Positions 1-11,433 are shown, counted from the stretch's first letter. The stretch is DNA of 64,000 nucleotides from Asparagopsis taxiformis (GCA_030407315.1 JALQPE010001742.1:25853-89852), one strand, 5' to 3'. Translations and numbers: made by a program. The notes: a model not told the origin generated them from the sequence alone.

Positions 1-19
1 AACCCCTCTCCTTCGCCCT

Positions 20-685
20 CTACACAAACTTCCCCTGCAGCTTACTCTTCCAAAACCTTTCACTCCCCATCCCGTACCCGACCTGCTCCACCCCTCCCTC
101 CCTCAGCTGCTCCATGCCCCCACGCCATCCGCATCTTCGATACCGTATACACCACCACCACCGGCCCACGCTCCCGCTCCCCCGCCGTCTCCCCAGAAAC
201 CTCCCCGCTCTGAAACACATATCAACCTTCCACTTCGCACCCATCCTCCCACTCCCCTCCCTCCCCAAATACAATAACCCCCTTCTTCACCAACACATCC
301 CCACTCACCACAGCCAGAACAGACGCCACCCCCCCCCCCCTCTTTCTCCTCACTTTCCTAAAACCCCCTCCTCTCGGCGCCTTCAACCGCGCCCTCCTAC
401 GGTCCCACCTAAACACCTCCTCCGCCCTCACTACCCCAACACCCCGCAGCGTCTCCCCAATCCCCATAATATGCTTGTCGGCACTCCTCTCCGAATCACA
501 CTCCATTCTAAACCCGCACTCCGTACATTTCCACCTCCCCCTGTACCATCCCAAGATTGCATCCCCCCACAGAACACATCCTCATACCACAGAAGAATTT
601 TCTTCCTCTCATACCTCATCCTTAAAACCTCCATCTGCTCCATGTAAATTTCGATGTAAATATTTTCTCCACTATGCAATCTCAA
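20..685 (-). pseudogene. Possible degraded zinc-finger-like ORF in pyrimidine-rich DNA
   Basis: I do not recognise this gene. The plus strand here is strongly C/T-rich. On the minus strand two ORFs overlap near 545, at a run of five G, as if one frame had shifted. The downstream frame contains a cysteine cluster (WKCTECGFRMECDSE followed by a His) that could be a small zinc-binding knot, then a basic stretch and a glycine-rich tail. The skewed composition alone can produce long open frames, so this may be non-coding. No start or stop is convincingly supported. The next 270 bases, to the repeat at 958, hold nothing I can name. Confidence 0.2.
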
Positions 686-957
686 ACATGTACGAGCCTA
701 TGGCTTTCCGCTTTGTCAACCCTGAATATTGGTACTCATGTATTCATAAAATAGGGCCACCCACATCCCTATCCCGTTCTGCAAGCTTTACAAACCACTA
801 GACGCATACTCCACAACTATACAACAAACACTACTCGCTATTTCAGACGACGCGGTACACAAGTAGCGTAGTCTCAACCTTCCAACCTTCCGTGCAGCCT
901 TCCCTGATGCGTACAAGTGCGAAACACGTCTAGACTACTACTACTACGATATAGTAT

Positions 958-1090
958 ATCAGAAGTGACTGCGGGAATTTTCGGCACAGGAGATGCTGGG
1001 CCACCAAATTGATTTTTCGGAAATTTTAGAATTTCTGGGCTGGCCAGCAATGCACTCGAGCTGGACATCCACCGGACGTCCATTTCAGGT
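958..1090 (+). repeat. Isolated fragment of the methyltransferase-element TIR
   Basis: Bases 1015-1085 match the inner part of the inverted repeat at 60035-60235 (shared words include AGAATTTCTGGGCTGG, GAGCTGGACATCCACCGG and CGTCCATTTCA). It resembles the right-end version (60205 onward) more than the left-end version at 1440, so it looks like the leftover end of another copy lying beside the one that starts at 1278. The outer 130 bases of the repeat are missing. The interval 1091-1277 shows nothing recognisable. Confidence 0.6.
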
Positions 1091-1277
1091 TAGTCGTGAG
1101 AGAGTGGGGCGGGACCATGATGAAACAAGGACCAAGACCTGTCCCTGACGTGTTGAGCCTGAAATAGACCCATCGTTAGGCGCCATTTAGCCTTACAGTT
1201 GGTGCTTAAAAACGCCAGTGATAGCCCCGATCGGGGCGGCGGTCGGTTCCTGGGGCCGTTGTGGCCAAATTAGACAC

Positions 1278-1460
1278 CCTGATTTGAATTAAAATTTGGG
1301 CTATTCTCAAAAACATTCACATGTGAACATGTTTTTGAGATGGGGGTGTGCCGTACGGCACAATCGACCGCCGAAATCGATGTTTTTTGCAATATTTTTT
1401 CTGCCCGAAATTGTAGAATTTCTGGTCTGGCCAGCAATGCATCTGAGCTGGACATCCCCA
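1278..1460 (+). repeat. Left terminal inverted repeat of the methyltransferase-SET element
   Basis: The segment from CCTGATTTGAATTAAAATTT onward is nearly identical to 60035-60216. At the left copy it lies upstream of the gene, reading inward. At the right copy (gene on the minus strand) the same sequence lies downstream of the gene, again reading inward. That is the arrangement of a terminal inverted repeat of about 180 bp. It contains two internal palindromes: a hairpin with arms CTCAAAAACAT / ATGTTTTTGAG, and the perfect 14-mer GTGCCGTACGGCAC. No target-site duplication can be checked because neither copy has both ends in the window. Confidence 0.75.
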
Positions 1461-1807
1461 TGTCCAGTAGCCGTCCGGATGTCGCCCACCTGGTAAGCGT
1501 GATGCACCTGTGACAACCTATGTGACTGCAGTCACAGCCGCCATGGCGGCCGTGCAGTACAACACTCAAAGACAGGGAATCACAATCTTTTTAATATTCT
1601 TCTCTACCACGTATCCGTCACAACTTATTACCTACACCGGTTACGGGTTTCAAGACCTTTCCAGTGCTGTGTACCCGTATACTCTGTCCCGTTCGATATC
1701 AACCAGTGTTCCTCACGAAAGAGTGCAAACGTCACGAGATACGTCGTCAAATTTGACTGTCTCGCCGAGCGGTCGCCATCCTGTACCGAATTTCCACTCA
1801 TTCCATT

Positions 1808-4141
1808 ATGACGAATAAGCGCAGGCGCAACAGCAATCCGATCGTTGACGACGCAACCGTGCCAATTCTGCGCGAACCCGCTAGCCCTTGGGAGGATTCT
1901 AGTGACATGGGTACACGTCGAAACGTAGGTCGCGCCGCCCGCGAAACTAATCTCGCTGGCAAAGACTTCCTCCGCCTCTTGCTGGATTTATTCGCCCACT
2001 CAAGTTTCGCAGACTTGACGGACAAGCCGGGAGGTTTCACATACGCGGACCTTGGCGCTTGGGTTGCGCAGGGCACGGAAGAACAATTTGCGGCGCTGCA
2101 AGGTCGACTCAGCATGGCCTTCAGCGGTCGTTCGAAGAATGCTGGAGTCGAGGCGGATGTTGCCGAAATCGTCATGGCAGAGATGAACGTTGAGCGAGCC
2201 AAGCAGATTGTTCGTCTGGCATTACCCATTGCCGAGTTTTCAAGACAGGATGAGCGTATCGGGCAATGGGTTGAGCACTGCATCCTTTCTGGGATCGTGC
2301 CGCAGACCTTCCTTATTGGATGTAACATGCTTCCTTCGCCACTACAGGCGCCGCAGCGCGGGGAACCAAGCGCCTTCGTTCTTGCTCCACCGGAAACGTT
2401 CGAGGTATTGATGTATTTCCAAGCGTTGTCTATCATCCGAAATCACAACAAGAACCTGCCGCGTCGCCGAATAGGCGACGCGGCCGAAGAGGGGAACGAA
2501 GCCGCACGCGTCCCAGCCCATCGGAAAAGCACTAATCGAGCTTGTTACGTGGTTCAAGTTTTATACCATGCTTGGACCGATGTGGCCTTCGCCGCAAAGT
2601 TTTCCAGCTTCGAAGAGTTGATGGCGCCGTACATCATTTTCGACAGCAGTGAGCATTGGTTTGACGTGCTCGATGAAGGTCTATTCGCACCGATGGAGCA
2701 GAAGCTAGATCTCTACCACGACAAAGCTCCCCTATCTCATCCTGATGGATATGGTGGAAAAGTAGAGACAAGAACCAGTGCGCAGCACAGTGCATTTAGG
2801 GACCTTGTGAGGAAGTTCTTCGACCGGTTGCAGTTTCTTATCGTCAACCCGGACCTGTACACCTGGCCGGAGTCCGACCGCTGGGGGGCGCTGGAAATAT
2901 ACTTGTCAAGCGGAAATCCGGACAAGCTGCCAGCGTACTTTGACACCCTCGACGAAGACGTTATGGCTGTCCTCCGCCCGGCACCACAAGCCGCGGACGC
3001 AGAAAAGGTCCCCAAGCCGGTTGATGACACTCCCACTCGTCGCAACACAGGAGGGAGAGGTTTGGTTCCGTCGACAAGACACACAACCAGGCTTCAACTT
3101 GGACCTGGGAGGACCAGTCTTACTGCCCAAGGGCCGTCTCCCCCGTCACCGTCACCCCATGCGACAGAAGAGCAGGAAAGTGAAGGGCAGGCTCTCGCAA
3201 AGGACTTTCTTTCGAAAATGAGTCAGTATTGCCGGGTGTACGACGTCCCTTTCGAAGATTTGGTCAGTGCCGACGAGAGCCGAGAACACGTGCCCATCAC
3301 GGGCAACGTTCAGCTCATTCTGACTGATCCGCCCTACAATGTTCGTCGTAAGAGGAACGATTCCAACTCTTCGTACGACAGGCTAACTGCAGAAGATATG
3401 CAGGCTAGCATCGAAGTGTTTGACGAGCTGTTGCGCCCCGGTGGCCACGGCATCGTGTTCTGCTCCGTTTTGCAGTTCTACGAATGGTTCCATTACTTGG
3501 AAACGTACAAAGGACCGCAGTCAGAAGGCCCAACCGATGCTGCTGCCAGTGATGACGGGTCGGATGAAGAAGAGGTTACGTCCATGAATTCGGACTCCGA
3601 AGCATCGCAGCACAGTGGCGAAGAAAATGCGGATGAGGAGGATGACGAGGACGAGGAGGAGGAGGACGTCGTTCGGAATTCAGTTTTCTTCGTTGACGAG
3701 GTACCTCTGTTGTTTGTCCGACTACCTGGGCACCTCTATCAAATGCCGGGCGGAAGAGGTACCAACGCATGAACATGGCAGAGGTCGCTATCCACTTCTG
3801 GAAGCGAGGTGTTCCGTTCAAGACTGGAAGCGAGATGGTGGCCTATAGGAACCACGGATACATGGACGGCACGTACCCGGCGCGGTGCAACGTCACCATC
3901 AATATGCCCGCCATCGATTCGAATGAGATGGTGTGGCGAACAAGGAGCACAACCGGTGCTACGGTCAGAGTTCGTGCAGAGCAGAAGAGCGTCGCTCTCA
4001 TGATGGAGTTGATCAGCCAGCATTCACAGCCTGGTGATATTGTTTTCGATCCATTCTCTGGCACTTTCGCAACGGGAAAAGCAGCTATGAGCTTGCCTGA
4101 GCACCGTGTTTTCGTCGGCAGTGACATGGACAAATTGTGTG
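1808..4141 (+). pseudogene. Beta-class DNA amino-methyltransferase, 5' part of a methyltransferase-SET gene
   Basis: The ATG at 1808 opens a 654-codon frame. Residues 1-450 are unrecognised. A DNA methyltransferase domain follows: motif IV LTDPPYN at 3322-3342, and after an acidic insertion (residues about 585-620, nearly all D/E/S) the motif X/I block RAEQKSVALMMELIS and DPFSGTFATG at 4048-4077. DPPY ahead of FxGxG is the permuted order of bacterial beta-class N6-adenine or N4-cytosine enzymes. The frame breaks near 3749: the copy at 60035-64000 has one more G in a G-run here, and reading resumes in another frame to 4141. At 4142 similarity to that copy stops exactly at a CACTA terminus, so the C-terminal SET half is missing. 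TIR at 1278. Target base is unknown from sequence alone. Confidence 0.8.
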
Positions 4142-4730
4142 CACTACGGTGTTGAAAAGGGGGCCTCAGACAGTACTGCGAGACAGTGATTTTTACTGTC
4201 TGAGACAGTAAAAATCACTATGCGGCAAATGAAAATTAATGCCACACTTGGAGACAGTGATTTGCACTGTCTGGCAGACAGTACGGAACACTGTCTGCAG
4301 ACAGTAAAAAACACTGTCTCACCGTACTGTCTGAGGCAGTGAATGGAGACAGTAAAAATTAATGGTTTATTCAATAGTTGGATATGATGTAATTTACTGT
4401 ACTGGGCAGTGTTGGCGGATAGTGTTTTGTATTGGCCAAGGCAACATGGCCGGATAGTGAAATACGCTGCCTGGGACAATAGATGGAACCAACACGGTGC
4501 ACTGTCCTGGGCAGTACCTGTAGACAGTATTTCGTGCTGCCCTGGGCAGCACCTGTAGACAGTACTTTGTGCTGCCCTGGGCAGCACCTGTAGACAGTAT
4601 TTTGTGCTGCCCTGGGCAGCATCTGGAGGCAGTATTTCGTACTGCCCTGGGCAGCACCTGGAGACAGTAAAAGTAGTGTCCTGATATAGTAAAATTCGGT
4701 GTCTGGGAGTGGTGGATGAGATGGAGCGTC
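4142..4730 (+). repeat. CACTA-type terminus and subterminal repeats
   Basis: The sequence beginning CACTACGGTG at 4142 starts exactly where the disrupted methyltransferase gene loses similarity to its second copy, as expected for the end of a CACTA (En/Spm-type) element. The next 590 bases are packed with short direct and inverted repeats of ACAGTA / CTGTCT. They include about five copies of a 35-bp tandem unit at 4504-4678, each centred on the palindrome GCTGCCCTGGGCAGC. Clustered subterminal repeats are where CACTA transposases bind. The 3-bp duplication would be GTG (4139-4141). The partner end (expected to finish in TAGTG, followed by GTG and TGGCACGATC) is not in the window. From 4731 to 5370 I see nothing. 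Confidence 0.75.
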
Positions 4731-5370
4731 ACGCTGTCGTGGGCATCTTTCTGGGGTAGAGGAAGGCAGTTCTAGCGCTATGAGGATGGGGCATGGACGG
4801 TATTCATATGGGAATGGACAGAATAGTACGGCTAGGAATTTTTATTTCGTAGTGACTATGAGCTAGCGAGAGGTATACGCGGTAGGATAGGTAGCAATCT
4901 AAGAGGGTGCGATATGGGAAGCTTCACTCTGGATTTGTTTATTTGCGCAGGCTACATTGAGAATAAACAATCCCTATGTTAAAAATGCTACTACAACTAA
5001 CACTATTCCGACGAGTAAAACTAAAACTACTAGAAAAGTCTACAAATCTATCAACTGATTGAGCTGCATGAATAAGCTAGGAAATGAAGAGAAGAAGAAA
5101 AAATGATGTAGAGAAAGGAAACAAGTTAGTGACGTTGAATTGGAGAGGGAAATTGATGGTGATTAGGAGACTAACGTACCTTAACAAATACCATTGCATC
5201 CCAAATTGAGATATGTACTCACAGGCAGAAAAGAAAAGTAGTGGAGAAGTGGTAAGAGAGAAAGATAAATGAAAGTAGAAGTGGAACACTCACCGACTGG
5301 AAACCTGAGAAAGAGAAAACAAATAGAAAACTGGGTTAGTGGCGTGAGTTGTGGAAACGTACCATCATGG

Positions 5371-5511
5371 TTCATATCCGTCGGAGACAAAGCAACAACT
5401 TTGGCCTTGGAAGCCGTATTGATGATCTAAAACTTACGCTTTGGAAGCAGTTTAGATGATCTATACGGCTTCCACGGCCAGGGTTGTTGCTTTGTTTCCG
5501 ACGGATATGAA
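5371..5511. repeat. Long near-perfect hairpin (foldback, about 60-bp arms)
   Basis: TTCATATCCGTCGGA at 5371 pairs with TCCGACGGATATGAA ending at 5511. The arms continue inward with few mismatches (ACAAAGCAACAAC, GGAAGCCGTAT, GATGATCTAAA) to a loop of roughly 16 bases around 5435-5450. It could be a foldback MITE or the source of a hairpin RNA. It lies inside the CACTA-like element, 960 bases ahead of the transposase. Between 5512 and 6470 there is no supportable gene; this stretch presumably holds the transposase promoter. Confidence 0.85.
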
Positions 5512-6470
5512 GATGGAAACAGGGATTTCCAGAATCTGTTGTTTAAGTAGCACTCTGCGGGCGGAAATGACGTGTAGGAGAACAATAGAGGGATGAATTT
5601 GAAACGGAGCGGTGCGATGGGAGGCCCAGAAAAACGATACCTAGGGTGCGAATTACGCTTTGAAGCACATGACCTGGCAGAACAGGCGCAAAATTATTGT
5701 ATCTTCTACCGCCTTCTCTAGTCTATAATGACGTCATCACTACAGAAATATAGGAAAAACACTAGCATATGGGGCCTACTGGAAAGGGTGAGGCGAGGAG
5801 TAGGAAAAATGGCGCACTTTCCTGGACGAGGAGTCCGCGCTTCCAGTGATGATTTGGACGGTATATATCGATGACGTCATTGCATGCTCTGAGCACACTT
5901 GGCAGGCAGTCAAAGCGGGCCACGTGGATGTGGGCGGCTAGGAAACAGCAGTGTGGGAGAAATTTTATAATTTTCATGTTGCAAGCGAGCAGTGAATCTG
6001 CATTGCAATATATAAATTTATGCTAATTTAAGATATCACACCGAGTACGATTCAACGAGAGATTGTGCTTTCAACTTGTAAATAGGGCCGAAAATGGTAG
6101 AGTATACGAGTAGGAAGTACGTGTATGAGAAAATCAGATTCAGTATTAGTGCCTAGAGCATCACTGCGAAATAAACGGCCGTTTTCCGGAAATGGATACA
6201 TCTTGGCTGGGTTTGTGGTTAGGGAATGCGATACAAGATAGCAAAACGATGTTGAGTCCGGATGAAATAGCAATCAATGTGCATAAAGCAATGAGCATAG
6301 GGCAAAGCATTGTGGTGAACCAGTTCATTGGATCGAATGAAAGCCTGGAAAGGTTTCGTAACGGTTAAAAGTAGTAGTACTGTATTGAGATAGTAGTCAT
6401 GTCGTAGAAGTTTAGAGTTGTATTCTATGCAACAAAACTGAGCGAAGAAGAAAAGAACAAAAACATCAAG

Positions 6471-9400
6471 ATGGCTCCGAGACGGACTCCTATTCGAAAG
6501 AAAACCACAAGTCGTAGGACAAAGGCGAGATTCGATTCACTCAATGTGGCCAGTCCCAGTAAACAGCTTCCTGGGAAACTGCAGGGAGAAATCCGCAGCA
6601 GTGATGCAGCCTGCATGAACAAAGAAATCCCGAGAGGTAATGAGCTACGACGTGAGTGTACCACAGATGACCTATTGGAGTCCCCAATCCCTATGGGTGA
6701 CACAATAGAAGGTTGTATTGATGTGTACAGCAACAACGATGAAGCTGGAAGTGACATCTACGTAGCATCGAGCACGCTAATGGAATCGGAAGAAGCAACC
6801 GGACGAGGTTCTGATTCCATTTCAACTGGAGGCCCGATAGACCGAAATGCTGGGGATGAAGCATGTGGTGATTTCAAGGCATTACTACAATGGCCTGCGA
6901 TGTATGGGGCTCTTCAGCTGAGTGGAACTCAAAGAATGACAAGAGCCCACTATGAAGGTACCCTGTTCGGAATGAATTTCCGCAGAGATCCAAGTGAGCA
7001 CGTCCCGTCGGACTCTGTGATGCGACAGAAGATACTACCATTCTTGAGGAAACACTGCTATGCAAAGAGCTGTGACATCGAGTTTCCGATAGACCTTCGA
7101 AAGAGCGGAGCAAGAGCTGCACAGCATCGAGGTGCAGTAGGAACCCGTGGAACAACAGATGACAGAGACAATTGTGGAGGAATGGCGAAAGTTCGTATTG
7201 TACTCCCAAGCACATGGGCTCTGAAAGATGTCCAGACTCGACCAATCTTTAAAGCATTCCGCAGTGATGCGAACAATCGAAGCTCGGAAGGAGAAAAATC
7301 AACCGCAGAGTGCAGCATTGAAGATTCGTTCATTGCAAAGTGCAGGAGGGGTGTTTTGAGCGACCCATTCGTTCGCACAGCAGTTGTTCCCATTGACAGC
7401 GATGGGAAAAAGGGTTTGAAGCACATTTATGTACCTGATGGAACAGCAATTCGAATCCGATGTCATCCAGGAGCTCGTCAGGTTGCCGTCATCGAAAGAG
7501 CAAAAGGGTTCAGGAAGAATGACAGAGATGGTGGGAAACCGAAGAGGAGAAGAGTGGCGGTTACGTCGTTGTGGGAACTTCATGCTAGGACCATAGTTAC
7601 CTATGAGGCTCGACACGACGGTGAGCATGATGTGCATGTCGAAAAATATCTGCAGCCGCGAATGTCACATCTATTGGAATGGGAGAGGCAGCATGCTCTG
7701 CGAGCGATATCGCAATGTGTAATCGGAGCAGGAGCCAAGGGAAAAGGAACACGAGCTGGGGACGTGATAACCGTTCTATTACCAATTGGAATGGAAGAGG
7801 GTGATATTGTTCCACACGTCGTATTGGTGAACAGGTATTTGAAAGAGCAGGTCGGAGAAGCATCCACCATGTTACTTTGCTTTTCACCGGGCGCGAGCTT
7901 TGCTGAAGCCAGAAACCCGCCCGATAGACTAGGAAGCCCCAACTATGAAGAAATTCGTGTTTCAGGGGTGTTCTCGGATGGTTTCGGAGACCACAGGTCG
8001 CAATGGCACCCAGCGTCTCCGCGAGAAGATGCACCATGTTGGGGAAAGCTGGAGGATGGTCGAAACTACTTTGTTTACCGATTTCTCCTTTACACGGATG
8101 ACTTTGAACCATTCACAAGCAGGAAGGGAAGTTTTGGTGGATGCTATATGTTACCTCTCAATCTACCGCCTCGGAAAAGGGGAAGCTACCAAGCGGTTCG
8201 AGTGATTGGTTTGCCACCTCCGGGAGTGTCCACAAATTGTGTATTGCGATATATCGTTCAAGATATAGTGCGAGGAAGCACAGAGGGTTTCCCAACGAAA
8301 AATGCAGAGGGAGAAGATGTTGTGGTATTTCTAGACCCAGTGGGGAGCATTGGAGACTATCCTGCAGTTTCACATACCCTGGATGTTCTTGGACACACAT
8401 CAAACTCTCCGTGCCACATCTGCAGTTTCCGCAAATATGACCTGAGCAGTACTGGTGGCACGAAGAATGCATACACTTCGGTAGTGAACGGGCAAACATC
8501 GACGCATGCCAGGAGCAAGTATCGGAATGCATCGACACGTAAGGATGCCACAGAAACCCAGCTTCGCACTCTCGGACTGGCTGCAGAAGAAGGGGAAGAT
8601 TTACCATTTCATGTCCTGAGCACTTCCTTGGAAGCAGTGCAGGAAGAAGTACCGAAGACGGAAAACGGAGTTTCAGTTGTCCCAGCAATTTTTGACCCGT
8701 ACCGTTCCGCAGTGATAGCACCTGACCATCTATTGTCTGGACTGGCACAAGATGTACTGAACGCTTGTATTTCAGCTGCCAGCCCACGAATTCGAGAGGT
8801 AGCTGAATTGCAAATTCTGGGCGCTCTGAAGAAGTTCAGGATGGGAAGGCAGAACCGTTTATTTGGAACCAACAATCTGCTTTCCATGAACATGAGTGAC
8901 ATATTCAGTGTGCTGCTGATAGCACCTATGGCATTCGAAAACGCAGCTCGAATGATGGATGGGAAAGGGGAAGGTCATCGTGAAAAATTTGATGGGGCCG
9001 TCAAACTAGTAGTGATGTTTCAGAAGCTGGTTTCGTGTATTAGTTTCATGCCCGTATGGTGGAAAGACGGTCCACATGAAGTAGAGACGGCTGACGGAGA
9101 AGGTGGCAGGAATGAATACATTCTGGGAAGAACTGTAGACTACGTGGAGACGTTGAATGAGTATTGTCGGAAAGTGAAGGGAGCAGGAGCACATTTGGAC
9201 AAGCCTAATGTTCATCGTCTTGTCGAGTTTTGTGTTCATACGCTTCCTGCCTACGGCTCTGTGAAGCACGTGCAGGAGCTTATATTCGAACGGATGCATC
9301 AGCCGCTGAAGAAAGGTGTGAGAATGTCCAATCACCAAAGCGAACAGCTTTCAGCGCTGGAATTAGTTCTTGCGGATGACTGGCAGACGAGAGTGGCCAT

Positions 9401-10274
9401 TGTTTTGCGCGAAATCGGCATGGAGCCACAACATTGGTCCTCGTCCGAATGCTCTCAAATGGTCAACGTTCTTTCACAGGAGCTAGGGAGAGAAATAGAT
9501 GTGGAAGACGAGGTAGTGAAAAACTGCTTCCAGGAACCGGTTCTCCAGCTTCTCTCCCAGCGTCGAGGAAAGATATTGTCGGCGGATGGTGAAATTGTGA
9601 CGTGGAGAGGGCATGGAGGTATATCTATTGACGAGGTCAAGGAGTACATGAATGGAAAATGTGATATGGCAGAGGGTGCTGTAGGTGTTTTCAAACGGTT
9701 CTTTACCGAAAGGTACGGAAGCGGAACAAGCGGGTGTGGAAAGTATGCCGAATGGGTGAGAAGAGTTTCTAGAAGCACTACGACAGAGTGGGGAAGGAAA
9801 ACAGTGCAGAGGTCTGGCTCTCTAGAATCAGGAGCTATCATCCATGCTGTTTGCCCTGAACAGAGGACATGTGAGGATGGTGCAACTTCACAAGCGATTC
9901 TGTACCCGGCGTCTCGTCTCACATCAGAGATAATGCGGGGAAGAATTAATTATGAACCGCGGTTTTTTATTGTTCTAGCGTTCTTTATCCTGAGGAACGA
10001 GAGTGCGAGAGATGAGCAAGGTACAGCTTATGGAGTTTGCCTGGGTTTGCAAAAAACTGATGAAGGAGTGTTCAAGGTCGAAGAGAGGCGACGAACAGTA
10101 ATTGTGGAGATGAGTGAGGGAGTCACTGAGGTGTTTGGTATGCACTATTGCAATGGGAGTGTATGCGAATATGATGAGAACATGAGGGAGGTAAGGCACG
10201 GACCCGGACTGCTGGAGGGTGGAGAGATATATGCACTATGTAGGCGAGACGGATTTCCACCGAGGGCTGCATGA
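6471..10274 (+). CDS. CACTA (En/Spm)-like DDE transposase
   Basis: An intact 1267-residue ORF. The ATG at 6471 sits in a good initiation context (CAAGATGG). The N-terminus is basic. The central region has the transposase core: YTDDFEPF, S.GG.Y.LPLNLPPRKR, VIGLPPPG, an EGFP..... segment, FLDPVGSIGDYPA and GHTSNSPCHICSF. This order (DDF, LPP, LPPPG, D.YPA, GHT..PC..C) is that of CACTA/Transposase_21 proteins. A later segment (PNVHRLVEFCVHTLPAYG, then an E and HQPLKK) matches the C-terminal part of the RNase-H fold. It excises and reinserts elements by binding terminal and subterminal repeats in the nucleus. The CACTA terminus at 4142 is the natural partner. Absence of frame breaks in 3.8 kb argues that it is young or still functional. 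The last 100 residues are unassigned. Confidence 0.85.
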   Translation: MAPRRTPIRKKTTSRRTKARFDSLNVASPSKQLPGKLQGEIRSSDAACMNKEIPRGNELRRECTTDDLLESPIPMGDTIEGCIDVYSNNDEAGSDIYVASSTLMESEEATGRGSDSISTGGPIDRNAGDEACGDFKALLQWPAMYGALQLSGTQRMTRAHYEGTLFGMNFRRDPSEHVPSDSVMRQKILPFLRKHCYAKSCDIEFPIDLRKSGARAAQHRGAVGTRGTTDDRDNCGGMAKVRIVLPSTWALKDVQTRPIFKAFRSDANNRSSEGEKSTAECSIEDSFIAKCRRGVLSDPFVRTAVVPIDSDGKKGLKHIYVPDGTAIRIRCHPGARQVAVIERAKGFRKNDRDGGKPKRRRVAVTSLWELHARTIVTYEARHDGEHDVHVEKYLQPRMSHLLEWERQHALRAISQCVIGAGAKGKGTRAGDVITVLLPIGMEEGDIVPHVVLVNRYLKEQVGEASTMLLCFSPGASFAEARNPPDRLGSPNYEEIRVSGVFSDGFGDHRSQWHPASPREDAPCWGKLEDGRNYFVYRFLLYTDDFEPFTSRKGSFGGCYMLPLNLPPRKRGSYQAVRVIGLPPPGVSTNCVLRYIVQDIVRGSTEGFPTKNAEGEDVVVFLDPVGSIGDYPAVSHTLDVLGHTSNSPCHICSFRKYDLSSTGGTKNAYTSVVNGQTSTHARSKYRNASTRKDATETQLRTLGLAAEEGEDLPFHVLSTSLEAVQEEVPKTENGVSVVPAIFDPYRSAVIAPDHLLSGLAQDVLNACISAASPRIREVAELQILGALKKFRMGRQNRLFGTNNLLSMNMSDIFSVLLIAPMAFENAARMMDGKGEGHREKFDGAVKLVVMFQKLVSCISFMPVWWKDGPHEVETADGEGGRNEYILGRTVDYVETLNEYCRKVKGAGAHLDKPNVHRLVEFCVHTLPAYGSVKHVQELIFERMHQPLKKGVRMSNHQSEQLSALELVLADDWQTRVAIVLREIGMEPQHWSSSECSQMVNVLSQELGREIDVEDEVVKNCFQEPVLQLLSQRRGKILSADGEIVTWRGHGGISIDEVKEYMNGKCDMAEGAVGVFKRFFTERYGSGTSGCGKYAEWVRRVSRSTTTEWGRKTVQRSGSLESGAIIHAVCPEQRTCEDGATSQAILYPASRLTSEIMRGRINYEPRFFIVLAFFILRNESARDEQGTAYGVCLGLQKTDEGVFKVEERRRTVIVEMSEGVTEVFGMHYCNGSVCEYDENMREVRHGPGLLEGGEIYALCRRDGFPPRAA

Positions 10275-10394
10275 TTTTTAGGGAAGAATAAAATGAATAA
10301 CCAGATGCATCACATATGAATTGTACACTCTAGGGCGTTGGTGGATTGGTGCAAAGTAGTGGGGAGAGGATCTGAGAGGATGGAGGGAGGTATG

Positions 10395-10632
10395 CTTACA
10401 GCAAAGTCATCGTTACGATGACTTTGCTGTAAGAAAACGTTTCCATTACAGTGGCCAAGAATTTTTTACCGGGTAAAAAAATCGGGCAGCTGTAATGTTT
10501 GCTTTCTTACAGCAAAGTCATCGTAACGATGGCTTTGCTGTAAGAAAACGTTTCATTACAGCGGCCACAATTTTTTACGGTAAAGAAATCGTGGCTGCTG
10601 TAAGAAAACGTTTCATTACAGCAAATTCATCG
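10395..10632. repeat. Palindrome cluster 1 (TTACAG hairpin family)
   Basis: This holds two copies of a 39-nt perfect odd palindrome with half-site CTTACAGCAAAGTCATCGT (10395-10433 with central T, 10506-10544 with central A). They are separated by TTACAG...GGCCA...TTTTTTACCGGGTAAAAAA segments that are themselves inverted repeats. The right edge decays into GCAAATTCATCGATAG. It separates the transposase from the ParB-dioxygenase gene. The following 800 bases (10633-11433) contain no recognisable gene. Confidence 0.9.
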
Positions 10633-11433
10633 ATAGTTAAGGTTAAGTAACCAACTTTAGGATGTCCAGAGGACCTGCTCGTTGTAAGGAATATTGATCA
10701 ACTGACGAGGAGGAAGCATTTTGAATCGACTAGGGTAGGAAGGCAATGAGATTTGGTATGCAAGAAAACTGAATCGCAGTAGTGAATAGGTAGTTGAAAT
10801 GAATTCATATTGATGTTCATTGGTGTATTGTCCATTGGAGCACATTGAAAACCATTTATATGATCACCGTTTAAATAGTCTATGAATCCTTTGCAGCCGA
10901 GTACGCCAATAGGAAGAAATTCAAGCAGTGGCCTGCACGGGAACCGTTTATTTGTGAGTAGCAAAAGTTAGTGTAGAAATGAATTTTTCAGACTTGTAGG
11001 AGAGGTGGATCGTAGTAAATGTATAAAACTCACGTAGAATCGATTGATAGGAATCAATGGTATGGAAGAAGAAGCGAGGTGGAGAGTGTGGATGAAATAG
11101 GTTGTTGGAATATGAATGATAATTGACGTGGTGAGGTAAACGGGTTCGATTGCATTATATGCGCTAGAGGTACATACTATTAGGTGTAGATTGATGGAAA
11201 GGGCTAAACGCTTTGTGGAGGTATCAGGATCAGGTAGAGTCAGAGGTGCTGAGCGGGTGCAGCGTAAGGTTCATCAGGACTGAAGGTAGGTAGGGATGTC
11301 TTGTCCGGACAGTATATGAGAGGAAGCTGAGAGACGGGAAGCGCACTCGGAGGTACCACAATTGTGGATTTCATCGTCTACACAACATTTGAACAGAGAA
11401 CCGATTGAACGAACTGAGATTGCAGGGATTACA

